Counted from the stretch's first letter, positions 24,960 to 34,442 are shown. The stretch is DNA of 59,118 nucleotides from Acidimicrobiaceae bacterium (GCA_003162475.1 PMOI01000004.1:1-59118); one strand, 5' to 3'. Numbers and translations are program-made. Notes: a model not told the origin generated them from the sequence alone.

Positions 24960-27125
24960 ATGCGCGCTGAACCTCGAGAATCATCCGCTCTCCTTCGACT
25001 CGCCCACACGGTTATTCGTCATCGCCGAAAGGTGATGCTCGCGTGGCTCTTGTGTTTCGCTGCCGGCGGCTACGCCGCGTCGCAACTGACCAGCCGCTTG
25101 AGTTACGACTTCTCGCTCCCCGGCCAGCCGGCCTACGAGACGGGGCTCAAGATCCTCAAGCTCTACGGCAATGGCGGCAACACGACGCCATCGGTGCTGG
25201 TGGTCACCGTGGCGTCCGGCCAAACCGTCGAGGGCGAACGTTCCGAACTCGCGGAAGCGTTCACGACGGCGCAGCGCGCGAATCCCGAAGTACGGATCGT
25301 CGACGTGGCCAATACTGGAGACCCCCGCTTTGTCACGAGCAACGGACGCACCACGTTCGCGTACGTGTTCCCTCCGCCAAACACAGGGCTCGGTCCCGAC
25401 AAGCGAATTGCCGCCGTGCAGAACAGCGTGACCAGAGCACTCCCGGGCGACAGCGTGGGGTTGACGGGTATCGCGGCTCTTAGTTCGGGCGGCTCGACGA
25501 AAGGTCCGAGCATCCTTATCGAAACGCTGGTCGCTGGCGTTGGTGCGCTCGCGGTGTTGGCGTTCGTCTTCGCGTCGTTTCTCGCACTCTTGCCGCTTTT
25601 GATTGCGTCCGTTTCGATTCTCACCACGTTTCTCCTTCTCCTCGGGCTTTCCTACGTCACCACTGTCTCGTTCATCGTGCAGTTTCTGGTGTCACTCGTC
25701 GGCCTCGGTGTCGCGATCGACTATTCGCTTCTCCTTGTGACGCGATGGCGTGAAGAGCGAGCGCGTGGCAAGACCAACGAGGAGGCTCTGGTGACGGCGA
25801 TGCAAACCGCTGGCCACGCGGTCCTGCTCTCGGGTCTGACGGTGGCGATTGGCTTGATGTCGCTTCTCGTGCTACCGGTGCCGTTCCTTCGAAGCACCGG
25901 CCTTGGAGGGATGTTGATCCCTCTGGTCTCGGTCGCGGTCGTGCTCACGCTGCTTCCCGCAATCCTCGCGAGTGTTGGCCCGCGTTGGGATTGGCCGCGA
26001 CTTCGCAACGAATCCGCCGCGAGTCGAGGGTGGACGGCGTGGGCGAGGGGGATCGCGAAACGTCCCTGGATCGGGGTGATCGTCGCGGTCCTCGTACTTG
26101 GCGTCGCCACGTTCCCGGTGTTGCACCTGCGCGTCGGCCAGACCTCTGCCCAGTCGGAAGCCCAAAGCGGTCCTGCTCATCGGCTGTACCAAGAACTGCA
26201 GGCCGGAGGCGTGGCCGCCGGCGTTATTACGCCAATGGAAGTGCTCGTCAACGCGTCGCACGCGCGAAGCATTGTCGCGACGTTGAAGTCCGTCTCCGGG
26301 GTGGCGACGGTCACGTTGGCGGGCGGTGCCGATGGTACGAAAGCGGGCGAGTCCGACGTCATCGTTGTTCCATCAATCGAGACGGTGAACAGTGCGACGT
26401 TGGGTCCAACGAGGTCGGTGGAGCAAGCGCTGTCCACAAAAACGGGTGTCGTCGGTGTGACCGGCGAGGGTCCGAGTCAGCAAGCGTTCACGTCGGCCGT
26501 GTACGGGAACGTTCCTCTCATGTTGCTCGTCTTGGGTCTTCTCACCTTCTTACTGCTGGCACGTGCACTAAGGTCCGTGGTCCTCGCGGCTAAAGCGGTG
26601 GTGCTCAACGTCCTTTCGCTGGCGGCCACGTTCGGGATCCTCACCTGGTTCTGGCAGGACGGACACGGGTCGTCCCCGATTTTCGGGATTCCGGCGACGG
26701 GGGCGATCACGTTCTGGGTACCGATCTCGGTGTTCGCGTTCCTCTTCGGACTCTCGATGGACTACGAGGTCTTCATTCTCACTCGCGTACGCGAAGAGTA
26801 CGACAGCGGGCGCTCGACGAAGGAAGCACTCGTCGAGGGCCTGGCTCGAACCGGACGATTGGTCACGAGCGCGGCGTTGATCTTGTTCCTGGCCTTCGTC
26901 AGTCTCGCGTCGGCGCCCCTCACCGACGTGAAGATAATGGCGACGGGACTGGGCATCGGAATCCTCCTCGACGCCACGATCATCCGAGCGTTGTTTGTGC
27001 CATCGATGGTCGTGTTGTTCGGGCGAGCCAACTGGTGGTTCCCACGCCCGCTCGCGCGCGTTCTCATTGTTAGGTCCACGCGCAACGAGACAGTAGCGCC
27101 ACTCGGTACGTCAGCAAGTCGATAA
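24960..27125 (+). CDS. MMPL-family RND transporter
   Basis: A 721-residue membrane protein with two repeats of one helix, a large outer loop and five helices, as in MmpL/RND exporters. Helix IV carries the G-V-A-I-D-Y-S-L-L-L-V-T-R-W-R-E-E motif and the second half F-G-L-S-M-D-Y-E-V-F-I-L-T-R-V-R-E-E, each with the proton-relay Asp-Tyr pair. Such proteins export lipids or hydrophobic drugs using the proton gradient. Regulation by the divergent MarR gene is likely. ATG 24960 is the first start upstream of the signal helix. Confidence 0.93.
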   Translation: MRAEPRESSALLRLAHTVIRHRRKVMLAWLLCFAAGGYAASQLTSRLSYDFSLPGQPAYETGLKILKLYGNGGNTTPSVLVVTVASGQTVEGERSELAEAFTTAQRANPEVRIVDVANTGDPRFVTSNGRTTFAYVFPPPNTGLGPDKRIAAVQNSVTRALPGDSVGLTGIAALSSGGSTKGPSILIETLVAGVGALAVLAFVFASFLALLPLLIASVSILTTFLLLLGLSYVTTVSFIVQFLVSLVGLGVAIDYSLLLVTRWREERARGKTNEEALVTAMQTAGHAVLLSGLTVAIGLMSLLVLPVPFLRSTGLGGMLIPLVSVAVVLTLLPAILASVGPRWDWPRLRNESAASRGWTAWARGIAKRPWIGVIVAVLVLGVATFPVLHLRVGQTSAQSEAQSGPAHRLYQELQAGGVAAGVITPMEVLVNASHARSIVATLKSVSGVATVTLAGGADGTKAGESDVIVVPSIETVNSATLGPTRSVEQALSTKTGVVGVTGEGPSQQAFTSAVYGNVPLMLLVLGLLTFLLLARALRSVVLAAKAVVLNVLSLAATFGILTWFWQDGHGSSPIFGIPATGAITFWVPISVFAFLFGLSMDYEVFILTRVREEYDSGRSTKEALVEGLARTGRLVTSAALILFLAFVSLASAPLTDVKIMATGLGIGILLDATIIRALFVPSMVVLFGRANWWFPRPLARVLIVRSTRNETVAPLGTSASR

Positions 27126-27358
27126 AACGTGGCGTCGTTGCGCTGGCGTGTTTCTTAGAGGCTTCGAAGGTTTCAGTCATGCCAACTCTCTGAGACTTCT
27201 CGATCGCTGCACGAAGAGCAGAATTAACCAGCCCATCGTGCAAGGGTGACTCGCGATACCCGAGAAACAGTGTCGTTCCTTCGCGAAAGGTAACTAATGC
27301 GTGACGTTCTTCGAGATACGTTACGTCGAACCCTAAGGTTGGGACGGAAGGAGGCTTC

Positions 27359-27514
27359 ATGATAACTGTTGGAGTTGTTCTTATGATTATTGGATTTCTC
27401 GCCGGCGTCGCGATTCTGTGGTCGCTCGGAGTCATCATTGTGATCGTCGGGCTTGTCCTGTGGCTCCTTGGAGCCCTCGGTCACGCCGTTGGTGGTCGTC
27501 GACACTATTTCTAG
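27359..27514 (+). CDS. DUF6131-like small membrane protein
   Basis: A 51-residue protein with two hydrophobic helices (residues 3-22 and 24-42) and the ending G-H-A-V-G-G-R-R-H-Y-F, which is characteristic of the small actinobacterial DUF6131 proteins. ATG 27359 has an excellent GAAGGAGG box 4 nt upstream. Role unknown; these are often single stress-associated genes. An opposing minus-strand frame (27070-27438) covers the same bases but has no ribosome site. Confidence 0.8.
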   Translation: MITVGVVLMIIGFLAGVAILWSLGVIIVIVGLVLWLLGALGHAVGGRRHYF

Positions 27515-27628
27515 TTAGAAGTGCACGCGTCCGAGTGACGTCCCGAAATGTGGCGACACTCGTCGTCATCGTTTGTACCGCTGTCCTTCGGTAGCGAATC
27601 GAGCGAGGTCAACGGTGTGCGTCGCGTC

Positions 27629-30600
27629 CTACCGATTGGCGGACGTCACCGTGGCCCTATCAACGGAGACGCCCGTCACGCTCTTGAGCGTCACGTGGAT
27701 CTTGACGAGGGACGCCAGGTAGTCGGCGACAGCCTTGGCGCGACTCTTTGCAAGAACGGGGTCGCTCTTCGCGTATCCATCGATCGTCACCGAGGCACCG
27801 TCCACCAACTTCGTGGCGAGGGCCCGCAGTGCTTTTTTCGACTCGGCGCTCAGTGTGCTGCTCTTCGCGGCGAAGCTCACCGTGAGCGTCACGGGACTGT
27901 CGGTCGAGATCTTGGGCGCAAACGTGATGGTGGTTGCCGGTGACGAGACGGCAGCGTTGGTGCCGTTCGCAGCCTTGGTCGCGATGACGACGCACGTTCC
28001 GGCACTGGTGGCTTTCAGTGAACTACCAGAGATCGCGCAGCCCGTCGCCGAGCCGTTCGAAACTCCGTAGGTCACCGCGCCACCACCGGTGTCGCCGCTC
28101 GTCGCGAGCGTAAGGGGCGTACCTATGTGACCCGCGAGGGTGGTGATAGTCAGCGTTGATTGGACGCTCGGGGGAGGAGGACTGCTCGACCCTCCGCTCG
28201 GCGGCAGTGGCGGCGGTGGTGGAAGAGACGCAACGCCGGTCCCCGTGATCGTGACCGTTTGGACGCCGCTGCCGTCGTTGCCACCAATGAGCCAGGTCGA
28301 CGACACCGCGCCGATCTCGGTGGGCGCGAACTGCACGGTCTCTTGATTCGAGGTGTCGCCGGCGAAAGAGCTTGGCAATGAGGTGGTCGCCGAGAAGCCG
28401 TTCGTCGCCGGTGGCGTGGAGGTAGTGATGTTGAGCGTTTCGCCCCCGAGGTTGCCCACGTCGAATGTGAGCGTCGCGGACGATCCGACTTGGACGTCAC
28501 CGAAGCTGAGCGACGTTGGGTCGATGTTGAGCTGTGGAAGCGGAGCTGCCGAACCCGACACCGGCACCCCGAAGCTACCGACACTGGTGACGAGAGTCGC
28601 CACACCGCTGAAGGTGTGAACGAAGTTGCCAGACGACCCTGGTGGTGAGAAGTTCACTGTGAAGCTGAGCGTGTCGGCTGGATTGAGTGTCACGTCGCTC
28701 GGTGGCGTGGGAACGGTGAAGGGCAACACCGGATTGGTGAAGCCAGTGATGGTAACGGGGCTCGTCGAGACGTTCGTGAACGTGATGACCTGGTGGACCA
28801 CCGGTCCTCCAATTGGCTGGAGAGAGAAGTCCGCGGAAGTCGGCGACGCACTCAGCACAGAGGAGGCGCTTAGACCCTGGCCGCTCAACGTCACCACTGC
28901 AGTGGGTCCGGTGTTGTTGGCCGTGAGCGTTCCGCCAAGTGCGCCAATGGCGTTCGGCGTGAAGGTCACCGGAACGGTGATTGTCTGTCCGGCGGACAAC
29001 GTCGTGGGCAAGGAAAGACTCGGCGCGCCGATGCTAAACGCGGCGCCGGTCTCGGTGAACGATGAGATCGTGGTCGAAGCCGTCGCGGTGAACGTTGCCG
29101 TCGACGTGGCTGGCTGCGAGACAATCCTCGGGGAGAAGCTGACGTTAGCGCCCGTGAGTGCGGGCGTCGCCAAGAAACCGAAGCCAATGAGGGCGCCGTC
29201 GCTCGTACCGTTCTTCGTGCCGACGTAGATTTTCCCGTTGTCGACCGCCGGCTCGGAGAACTTGGTGGCGGTGCCGATGGAAGCGTGCCACACTTCGGTC
29301 AAGGTCCCCTGTGGGCCGGGGTTCTGCGGGATCGGGTTGTATGCCCGGAGCTCGGCACCGGCGCCACTCGAGTCGGACGTGTGGGTGATCCACAGCAGTG
29401 ATGAACCTGAGGTAGTGCCGGTGGAGGTGACTATTGGCTTACCCGAACCGAAACCAAACGTGGAACCCGAGTTCGTCGTGGCGGCGACGAGCGCGAAGCT
29501 CACGACACCTGAACCGCTCACCACACGTTGAAAGACGTTGAGGGGGCCGCCACTCATGTTCGAGACACTCCCCGCCGTCGGGATATAGACGTACCCACCG
29601 TCACCGGGCCACACCGTTGGTTTTGACCAGACTCCCCCCAACGGAGCCGATTCGAACGGGACGGCGTCGCTTCCACTGGACCCCTGTTCGTACCCTCCGA
29701 GAGAGTTCATGTTGAGTGCGTACAGCACGCCCTCTTTACCAATCTGCAACAGGACGTTGGGCTCCTGTGGCGTGCCCATGCTTGCCGGGAGAGCGACGGA
29801 GCCCCCCGAACCGAGGTCACCGTCATAGGAGTTCAATGTTGCGGCGTCCGCTGGAATGAACCAGTCGGCGAGGTGGAGCGTGCCGCCGGTGGTACTCAAC
29901 TTGACGACCGCTTCACCTAGGTTTTGCACCGACGTGTCGGTTCCAGGCGCAGGACCGCTTGGCAGGTTGCCGTTTCCGGTCGAGAAGTAGATGTTTCCTT
30001 GACTATCCACCACGGGAGCTGAACCCGACTGCCAGATGCCCGCACCACCGCCGCCACCGAGGCCGGTCTCGCTCGCCCACATCGTGGCGATACTGTGCGA
30101 GGCCTCCGAGACGCCAACGAACCAACCGTTCCAGCTGTTGTTATCGCACTGTGAGCTGAAGGCGGAGTACACGACGCCATTCACGAGTACGAGTCCTGGA
30201 CGTTGGGTTTCCGATTGGCCGTTGAACACCGTGCCGGTGTCGTCGTCCGCGTGACCCTGAATAGGTACCCCACCCGAGGGCCACCCGGCCGGCGTCGCAC
30301 CGGTCTGCACGTTGACGGCGTCCATGAAATACTGCGTTGCCCCACTCGCACCGCTATCGGTCGCGGCGACGAAGTAGGCGACGCCGGTTGACGAGTCGAT
30401 GACCGGCGTACCCGTGATCCCCATGTTTGCTCCGATATCTCCGCAACCGGTCTGGGCCAGTGGATCGGCCGGAGTGCCGAAGTTCTTCTGCCACACGATC
30501 GCGCCGGTTGTCGAGTTGAGTCCGTACGCGTAGTCCTTCTCGGTGACGGCAAGCACGATCGGCTGAGCGACGAGCGGTTGGGCGTAGACCTGACCAGTTA

Positions 30601-30826
30601 ATTGGGTGTTGAAAAGTTGGCCGAAGTTACCACTCGTGACAGCAGAAGGCGCGAGTTGTGGTTCGTTCGGGTACCAACCCGTCTCAAGGTTGTCGGACGA
30701 CTGCTGCAAGGTGTCGGCTCCGGCGTTCGTACTAAGGGCGAGTGACGGGATCGTGAACCCGAACGAAGCCAACGCCACGAGTGCGCCCATCGTGAGTCGT
30801 GTGCGGAATCGTTGTGATTGCTGCAT
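27629..30826 (-). CDS. giant exported protein: PQQ-like propeller + ASH/HYDIN-like domains + OmpA-like C-terminus
   Basis: A 1065-residue exported protein. After the signal peptide (about residues 1-35) come PQQ-propeller-like blades (for example V-L-A-V-T-E-K-D-Y-A-Y-G-L-N-S-T-T-G-A-I-V-W-Q-K) up to about residue 530. Three repeats of the ASH/HYDIN immunoglobulin-like type follow, with the pattern L-S-F-G-D-V-Q-V-G-S-S-A-T-L-T-F. A Pro-rich hinge (S-L-P-P-P-P-P-L-P-P) comes next, and the end is OmpA-like (about 960-1065, with S-T-L-S-A-E-S-K-K-A-L-R-A-L-A and A-K-S-R-A-K-A-V-A-D-Y-L). It probably binds the cell wall at the C-terminus. ATG 30826 or GTG 30835 are both possible starts. Confidence 0.8.
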   Translation of the reverse strand: MQQSQRFRTRLTMGALVALASFGFTIPSLALSTNAGADTLQQSSDNLETGWYPNEPQLAPSAVTSGNFGQLFNTQLTGQVYAQPLVAQPIVLAVTEKDYAYGLNSTTGAIVWQKNFGTPADPLAQTGCGDIGANMGITGTPVIDSSTGVAYFVAATDSGASGATQYFMDAVNVQTGATPAGWPSGGVPIQGHADDDTGTVFNGQSETQRPGLVLVNGVVYSAFSSQCDNNSWNGWFVGVSEASHSIATMWASETGLGGGGGAGIWQSGSAPVVDSQGNIYFSTGNGNLPSGPAPGTDTSVQNLGEAVVKLSTTGGTLHLADWFIPADAATLNSYDGDLGSGGSVALPASMGTPQEPNVLLQIGKEGVLYALNMNSLGGYEQGSSGSDAVPFESAPLGGVWSKPTVWPGDGGYVYIPTAGSVSNMSGGPLNVFQRVVSGSGVVSFALVAATTNSGSTFGFGSGKPIVTSTGTTSGSSLLWITHTSDSSGAGAELRAYNPIPQNPGPQGTLTEVWHASIGTATKFSEPAVDNGKIYVGTKNGTSDGALIGFGFLATPALTGANVSFSPRIVSQPATSTATFTATASTTISSFTETGAAFSIGAPSLSLPTTLSAGQTITVPVTFTPNAIGALGGTLTANNTGPTAVVTLSGQGLSASSVLSASPTSADFSLQPIGGPVVHQVITFTNVSTSPVTITGFTNPVLPFTVPTPPSDVTLNPADTLSFTVNFSPPGSSGNFVHTFSGVATLVTSVGSFGVPVSGSAAPLPQLNIDPTSLSFGDVQVGSSATLTFDVGNLGGETLNITTSTPPATNGFSATTSLPSSFAGDTSNQETVQFAPTEIGAVSSTWLIGGNDGSGVQTVTITGTGVASLPPPPPLPPSGGSSSPPPPSVQSTLTITTLAGHIGTPLTLATSGDTGGGAVTYGVSNGSATGCAISGSSLKATSAGTCVVIATKAANGTNAAVSSPATTITFAPKISTDSPVTLTVSFAAKSSTLSAESKKALRALATKLVDGASVTIDGYAKSDPVLAKSRAKAVADYLASLVKIHVTLKSVTGVSVDRATVTSANR

Positions 30827-31109
30827 GGTCGACACCGTACTCCGGAGTAGTAATGGCGTTACATCACGGAAAACGTCGTCCCGAATGGGCCTCTGACCTG
30901 GATATTGGCTTTTTCGAATGGGTCACCAGCCCAAGCGAATCAGGATTGACGACTGTCGGATTATGGGGTCGCAAGTCCGCCGTCGCGAAGCTGCTTACTA
31001 GCCGTTTCGGTAGAATTCAACGTGTGAATTCCATTCCTGGTCGCAGAATTCAGCGAATTGGAGTTCAGATTGAGGCTCACGGGCGTTCCGCTGATTCGAA
31101 CGCCGTGGA

Positions 31110-31826
31110 TTGTGCAGAACATTGAGTACGGCCCTAAAAAGAGTGTTCACAAGTCCACGAGTGATCGTCCTTTCTCTCGTGGTGCTCGTACTCGTGGTCG
31201 CCGGTACGACCACGGCGGTGCTCTTGACCCGCTCGCCGAGTCTCAAGGTCGGACCTGAAGGCGTCGTCGTTTTGAACGTGCCAGCTCTCGCTCCGTCGAG
31301 CACCACGCTGAGCGGCGTGAGCGTTGACGGGATCACGTGTCGTCCACTCGCGAAAGAGACGGTCAAGTATCACGTCCACGTCCACGTCGCGGTGTTCGTC
31401 AATGGTCACCAGGAACGCCTGCCGGCTGGGATCGGGATCACGAAACCAATGGTCGTCCAGCACTACGCGACGGGTCCATTCGACGACGTCGGGCTCTACG
31501 ACTGTCTCTACTGGCTCCACACCCACGTCGCGGATGGCATCGTTCACGTGGAGTCCCCGAAGAAGCAGAGTTTCACCCTCGGTCAGTTCTTCGACGTTTG
31601 GGGTCAGCCCCTCGGGCCGAACCAGGTTGGGCCCGCCAAGGGCACGGTCGTCGTGTACGAGAACGGAAAGCGACTGTCGGGCAACCCCCGTTCGACCCCA
31701 CTCATTCCGCACGGCGATATCCAAATTGATGTCGGCAGCCCAGCCGTGGCGTTTCAGCCCTTCACTTTCAAGGTGTCGGGCTCTTGTGGCCAAGGCAGGC
31801 TGAGTTGTACGACGACAACGACCTGA
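31110..31826 (+). CDS. membrane-anchored His-rich protein, unknown
   Basis: About 238 residues. One membrane helix (about 18-40) is followed by an outer domain with clustered histidines: K-Y-H-V-H-V-H-V and W-L-H-T-H-V-A-D-G-I-V-H-V-E-S, then F-T-L-G-Q-F-F-D-V-W-G and a Thr-run end. The HxH and LHTH patterns suggest a metal-binding surface, possibly copper or zinc. I recall related uncharacterised proteins with the LHTH-DG-IHVES block but no assigned role. The frame allows TTG 31110, TTG 31122 or GTG 31143, and none has a good ribosome site. A decayed fragment of a similar gene lies about 1 kb downstream. Confidence 0.7.
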   Translation: MCRTLSTALKRVFTSPRVIVLSLVVLVLVVAGTTTAVLLTRSPSLKVGPEGVVVLNVPALAPSSTTLSGVSVDGITCRPLAKETVKYHVHVHVAVFVNGHQERLPAGIGITKPMVVQHYATGPFDDVGLYDCLYWLHTHVADGIVHVESPKKQSFTLGQFFDVWGQPLGPNQVGPAKGTVVVYENGKRLSGNPRSTPLIPHGDIQIDVGSPAVAFQPFTFKVSGSCGQGRLSCTTTTT

Positions 31827-32486
31827 GTCGTCGGGTTCAGATTTATTCTCTAAGTCTTCTTGATGAACGTCTCGTCGACTGAGGAGGACTCGATGGATCC
31901 CCTCTAGGGACTCTGTTGTTCAGATACGCGAAGGAAAGCGGCTGACCAGCGGGTGTCAATTCATATACAAAAAATATTGAACGCGGGAGCATAGTCCCGT
32001 TTAGTGATATGAACGTGGATGTGTTGAGATCTTGTGTCCGCGTTGTCATGGAATTGATATCCGGTCATGAATAAACGCGTGGGGATTCTCTTGGCGTTCT
32101 CGCTGTACGTCTGTATGGTTGCGGCGGAGGTGAGCTGGGTGGCCTGGTTTGGTGGGCATAGTTTGTGACGCTTCAAGGTCCGTTCTAAGACGTTGATCTC
32201 ACCGTAGTTACGGTGTCAGGTTTGGTGGACACGGTGAAGTTTCCTGCTCTCGCGCCCGGCCACTGGTGGTCCAGCATTACGCGAGAGGCTCGATAATCGG
32301 TGCAGTTGGACTTTGATTGCTATGGACTTGGTGAGACGCCGCGGCATGTCCTGACACCGTGTGGTTTATGGAAGATTGCGTGCAGTCGTAATCGCACTTA
32401 ACTTGAGTCGCAGCGAACGCCAACGTTGGTGACCGTTCTCCAACTGCGCGTCTGTTGGTCATGTCTCGAGTGAACAAGGAGCAATC
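31827..32486. other. gene-poor interval with a decayed gene fragment
   Basis: These 660 bp hold no intact gene. An AT-rich patch at 31960-31985 could be a promoter. Short minus-strand frames (31843-32176) show no domain. A remnant of the upstream His-rich gene is listed separately. Confidence 0.5.
32243..32290 (+). pseudogene. internally deleted fragment of the His-rich protein gene
   Basis: Two short blocks match the 31110 gene in order. Bases 32243-32257 match 31281-31295 at 12 of 15 (peptide P-A-L-A-P), and 32260-32290 match 31446-31476 at 24 of 31 (peptide P-L-V-V-Q-H-Y-A-R-G against P-M-V-V-Q-H-Y-A-T-G). In the gene the blocks are about 150 bp apart and here 2 bp, so the intervening part is deleted and the reading frame is broken. 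Confidence 0.55.
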
Positions 32487-33374
32487 ATGAAGGTAGTCAT
32501 CACGGGTGCCCACGGAAAGGTCGGCCGTGCCGCGACCCAGGCTCTGCTTGACGCCGGTCACGACGTACTGGCGACCGATCTGACGAGGCCGGGATTCGAA
32601 CGAGAGCCAGAGGGAACCCCTCGGTACCAAATGGCTGACCTTACTGACGCCGGCGAAGCATTCGCTGTCGTTCGTGGAGCCGACGCTGTCGTGCACTGCG
32701 CCGCAATCCCGGAGCCGTCGCACAACCCGCCGCACGTAGTGTTCCGCACCAACCTGATGGCGACGTTCAACGTTCTCGAAGCGGCCGTCCGCTTTGGAGT
32801 AAAGCGTTTCGTGAACATCTCGAGCGAGACCGTGCCCGGATTCTTCTTTCCCGAACGTGAATTCCTTCCGGACTACGCGCCAGTCGACGAACTCCACCCG
32901 ATACATCCGCAGGATCCGTACGCACTGTCCAAATTGTTCGGCGAGCAACTGATGAACGCGGCGGTCGAGCGCTCGGATATCCGGTGCATCTCGCTGCGCC
33001 CGAGTTGGGTTCAGAACGAAGACAATTACGAGCAGAACCTCGGTCCCCAAGTGCGCGACGCCGCGGTGCTGAGCCCCAACCTGTGGAGCTACATCGACGT
33101 CTACGACCTCGCCGACGCGATCGTGTTGGCCACGGAGTCGGATCTCCCCGGACACGAGGTCTTCTACATCGCGTCGCCGGACAACGTCGGGGGCAGGAAC
33201 TTCGATGAAATTCTGCACCAGTACTACGGTGACACAATCGAACTGCGACCGACTTCGCGTCCGGATGCGTCGGGTATCTCAAGTGCGAAGGCTCAGCGGC
33301 TGCTCGGCTGGACGCCGAAGCGGTCCTGGAGGGACTACCTTGACGCTGACGGAAAAGGGCTCTCGCGCGACTGA
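32487..33374 (+). CDS. NAD-dependent epimerase/dehydratase family protein
   Basis: A 295-residue extended short-chain dehydrogenase. The cofactor site G-A-H-G-K-V-G is at 7-13, the D-L-T acidic residue follows strand 2, and the catalytic Y-x-x-x-K appears as Y-A-L-S-K near residue 151. S-S-E-T-V in strand 5 supplies the serine. The product could be a sugar-nucleotide epimerase or a simple reductase; nothing adjacent decides. ATG 32487 has AAGGAG at ideal spacing. Confidence 0.9.
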   Translation: MKVVITGAHGKVGRAATQALLDAGHDVLATDLTRPGFEREPEGTPRYQMADLTDAGEAFAVVRGADAVVHCAAIPEPSHNPPHVVFRTNLMATFNVLEAAVRFGVKRFVNISSETVPGFFFPEREFLPDYAPVDELHPIHPQDPYALSKLFGEQLMNAAVERSDIRCISLRPSWVQNEDNYEQNLGPQVRDAAVLSPNLWSYIDVYDLADAIVLATESDLPGHEVFYIASPDNVGGRNFDEILHQYYGDTIELRPTSRPDASGISSAKAQRLLGWTPKRSWRDYLDADGKGLSRD

Positions 33375-33641
33375 AACCAGAAAGCGCCGTGTTCACGATG
33401 CGATCTCAGTCACAGTTAGAGACGAAATGGTTCGCGAAGGCCAATGGGATATGAACACTACGGTGTGACCAATTCGACGCCTCCGCGGCCTCCGGATGAC
33501 CCCGCACACTTCCGGCGTATGTTTTGTCGTGGCGCGCAACGGTCACCGCGCACGTCACATGCGGCGAGTGTCATAAGAAGAAGCGAGTTCGCCGAGAAAC
33601 TGGGCAGCAAACTTCTTAAGAATTCGGCCCCTGCTCTTCAA

Positions 33642-34001
33642 TCAGCCCTTCACGTAAGACAACTTTTCCGAGACTTTTCCGTCACGGATGCGATAGACGT
33701 CCACACCCCTTACGTGCCCGTCAGACCATGTGTAGCGCCACCGTTGGACGACACGGTCGTCTACCGAGAAGGTCTCCTCCTCTTCGAACCGCGTGGTCTC
33801 GTCGTTGAAGAGTGCTAACCACGCGATTCGAATCTCGGTGCGACCCACGCTCCGCGTACCGTCCGGGGCGGGGCTGGTGTTGTCGAAGACGCAGTCTTCG
33901 GTAACGAGTTCTAACGCGGCGTCGATATCATGATCTGCCCAGGCCCTGCCAAACGTCGCGACGACTTCAATTGGGTCCAACGTTCTGTCGAGTCGCGTCA
34001 C
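33642..34001 (-). CDS. SnoaL-like / NTF2-fold protein
   Basis: A 119-residue cone-shaped NTF2-fold protein. It shows the typical opening (V-V-A-T-F-G-R-A-W-A-D-H-D-I-D-A-A-L-E-L-V-T-E-D-C-V-F) and the strand end G-V-D-V-Y-R-I-R-D-G-K-V-S-E-K-L-S-Y. Such proteins are isomerases, dehydratases or simple ligand binders. It starts with GTG overlapping the cupin stop by 4 nt, so the pair is one operon under the divergent TetR regulator. Confidence 0.85.
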   Translation of the reverse strand: MTRLDRTLDPIEVVATFGRAWADHDIDAALELVTEDCVFDNTSPAPDGTRSVGRTEIRIAWLALFNDETTRFEEEETFSVDDRVVQRWRYTWSDGHVRGVDVYRIRDGKVSEKLSYVKG

Positions 34002-34351
34002 TTGGCGTAGTTGCCTGCGCCGAACCAGTCAACAAGTACGACGGGCTCGTTGCCGACAACCCACGCGTCATGACCACTCGGTAGGGACGTCACGTCGCCC
34101 GGTCCGGCGCTGATTTCGGTCCCGTCGTCCATGAGGATCGCAATCTGCCCGCTGACGTGATATTGAAAGTGAGGTGCCTCACAGCTTTCGGTCTTGGCGA
34201 TTGGCCTGACGTCATTCGACCATCGCCATCCCGGCTGAAGGACCAAACGACCAACTTCGCCGCCTCCGACTTTCAATATTTCTACTCGGCCATTTGGAAA
34301 CTCTCGAATCTCGTCGGCGTGGTCGAACATCTTGTGCTCCGTTTTGTTCAT
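33998..34351 (-). CDS. cupin-domain protein
   Basis: A 117-residue single-domain cupin. The metal-site motif 1 is atypical: P-H-F-Q-Y-H-V-S-G-Q contributes His-Gln-His, with a later G-x-G-D-V-T-S-L-P-S-G-H-D in motif 2. Function is unknown; small cupins are often dioxygenases or sensors. The ATG has a GGGGGG-type ribosome site, and the promoter upstream contains a palindrome that the divergent TetR protein should bind. Confidence 0.85.
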   Translation of the reverse strand: MNKTEHKMFDHADEIREFPNGRVEILKVGGGEVGRLVLQPGWRWSNDVRPIAKTESCEAPHFQYHVSGQIAILMDDGTEISAGPGDVTSLPSGHDAWVVGNEPVVLVDWFGAGNYAK

Positions 34352-34395
34352 CAGATCCCCCCTTTGAGAGACCCGTTCGAGCCCCCTGGAGGGTA

Positions 34396-34424
34396 AACTT
34401 ACTTACCTGTAGGTAAGATGTCAA
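34396..34424 (-). promoter_or_regulatory. cupin-operon promoter with TetR-type operator in the spacer
   Basis: On the minus strand, TTGACA (34419-34424) and TAAGTT (34396-34401) are 17 bp apart. The spacer is the palindrome CTTACCT-GT-AGGTAAG (34402-34417, perfect 7-bp arms). It lies between cupin (minus) and TetR (plus), so binding should control both. Confidence 0.75.
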
Positions 34425-34442
34425 TGGGACCAGTGGGGGGCC

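Noticed and set aside
27070..27438. Minus-strand frame between MMPL and DUF6131 genes
   Set aside because: The peptide looks moderately protein-like but overlaps both neighbours, has no ribosome site, and competes with the well-marked DUF6131 gene.
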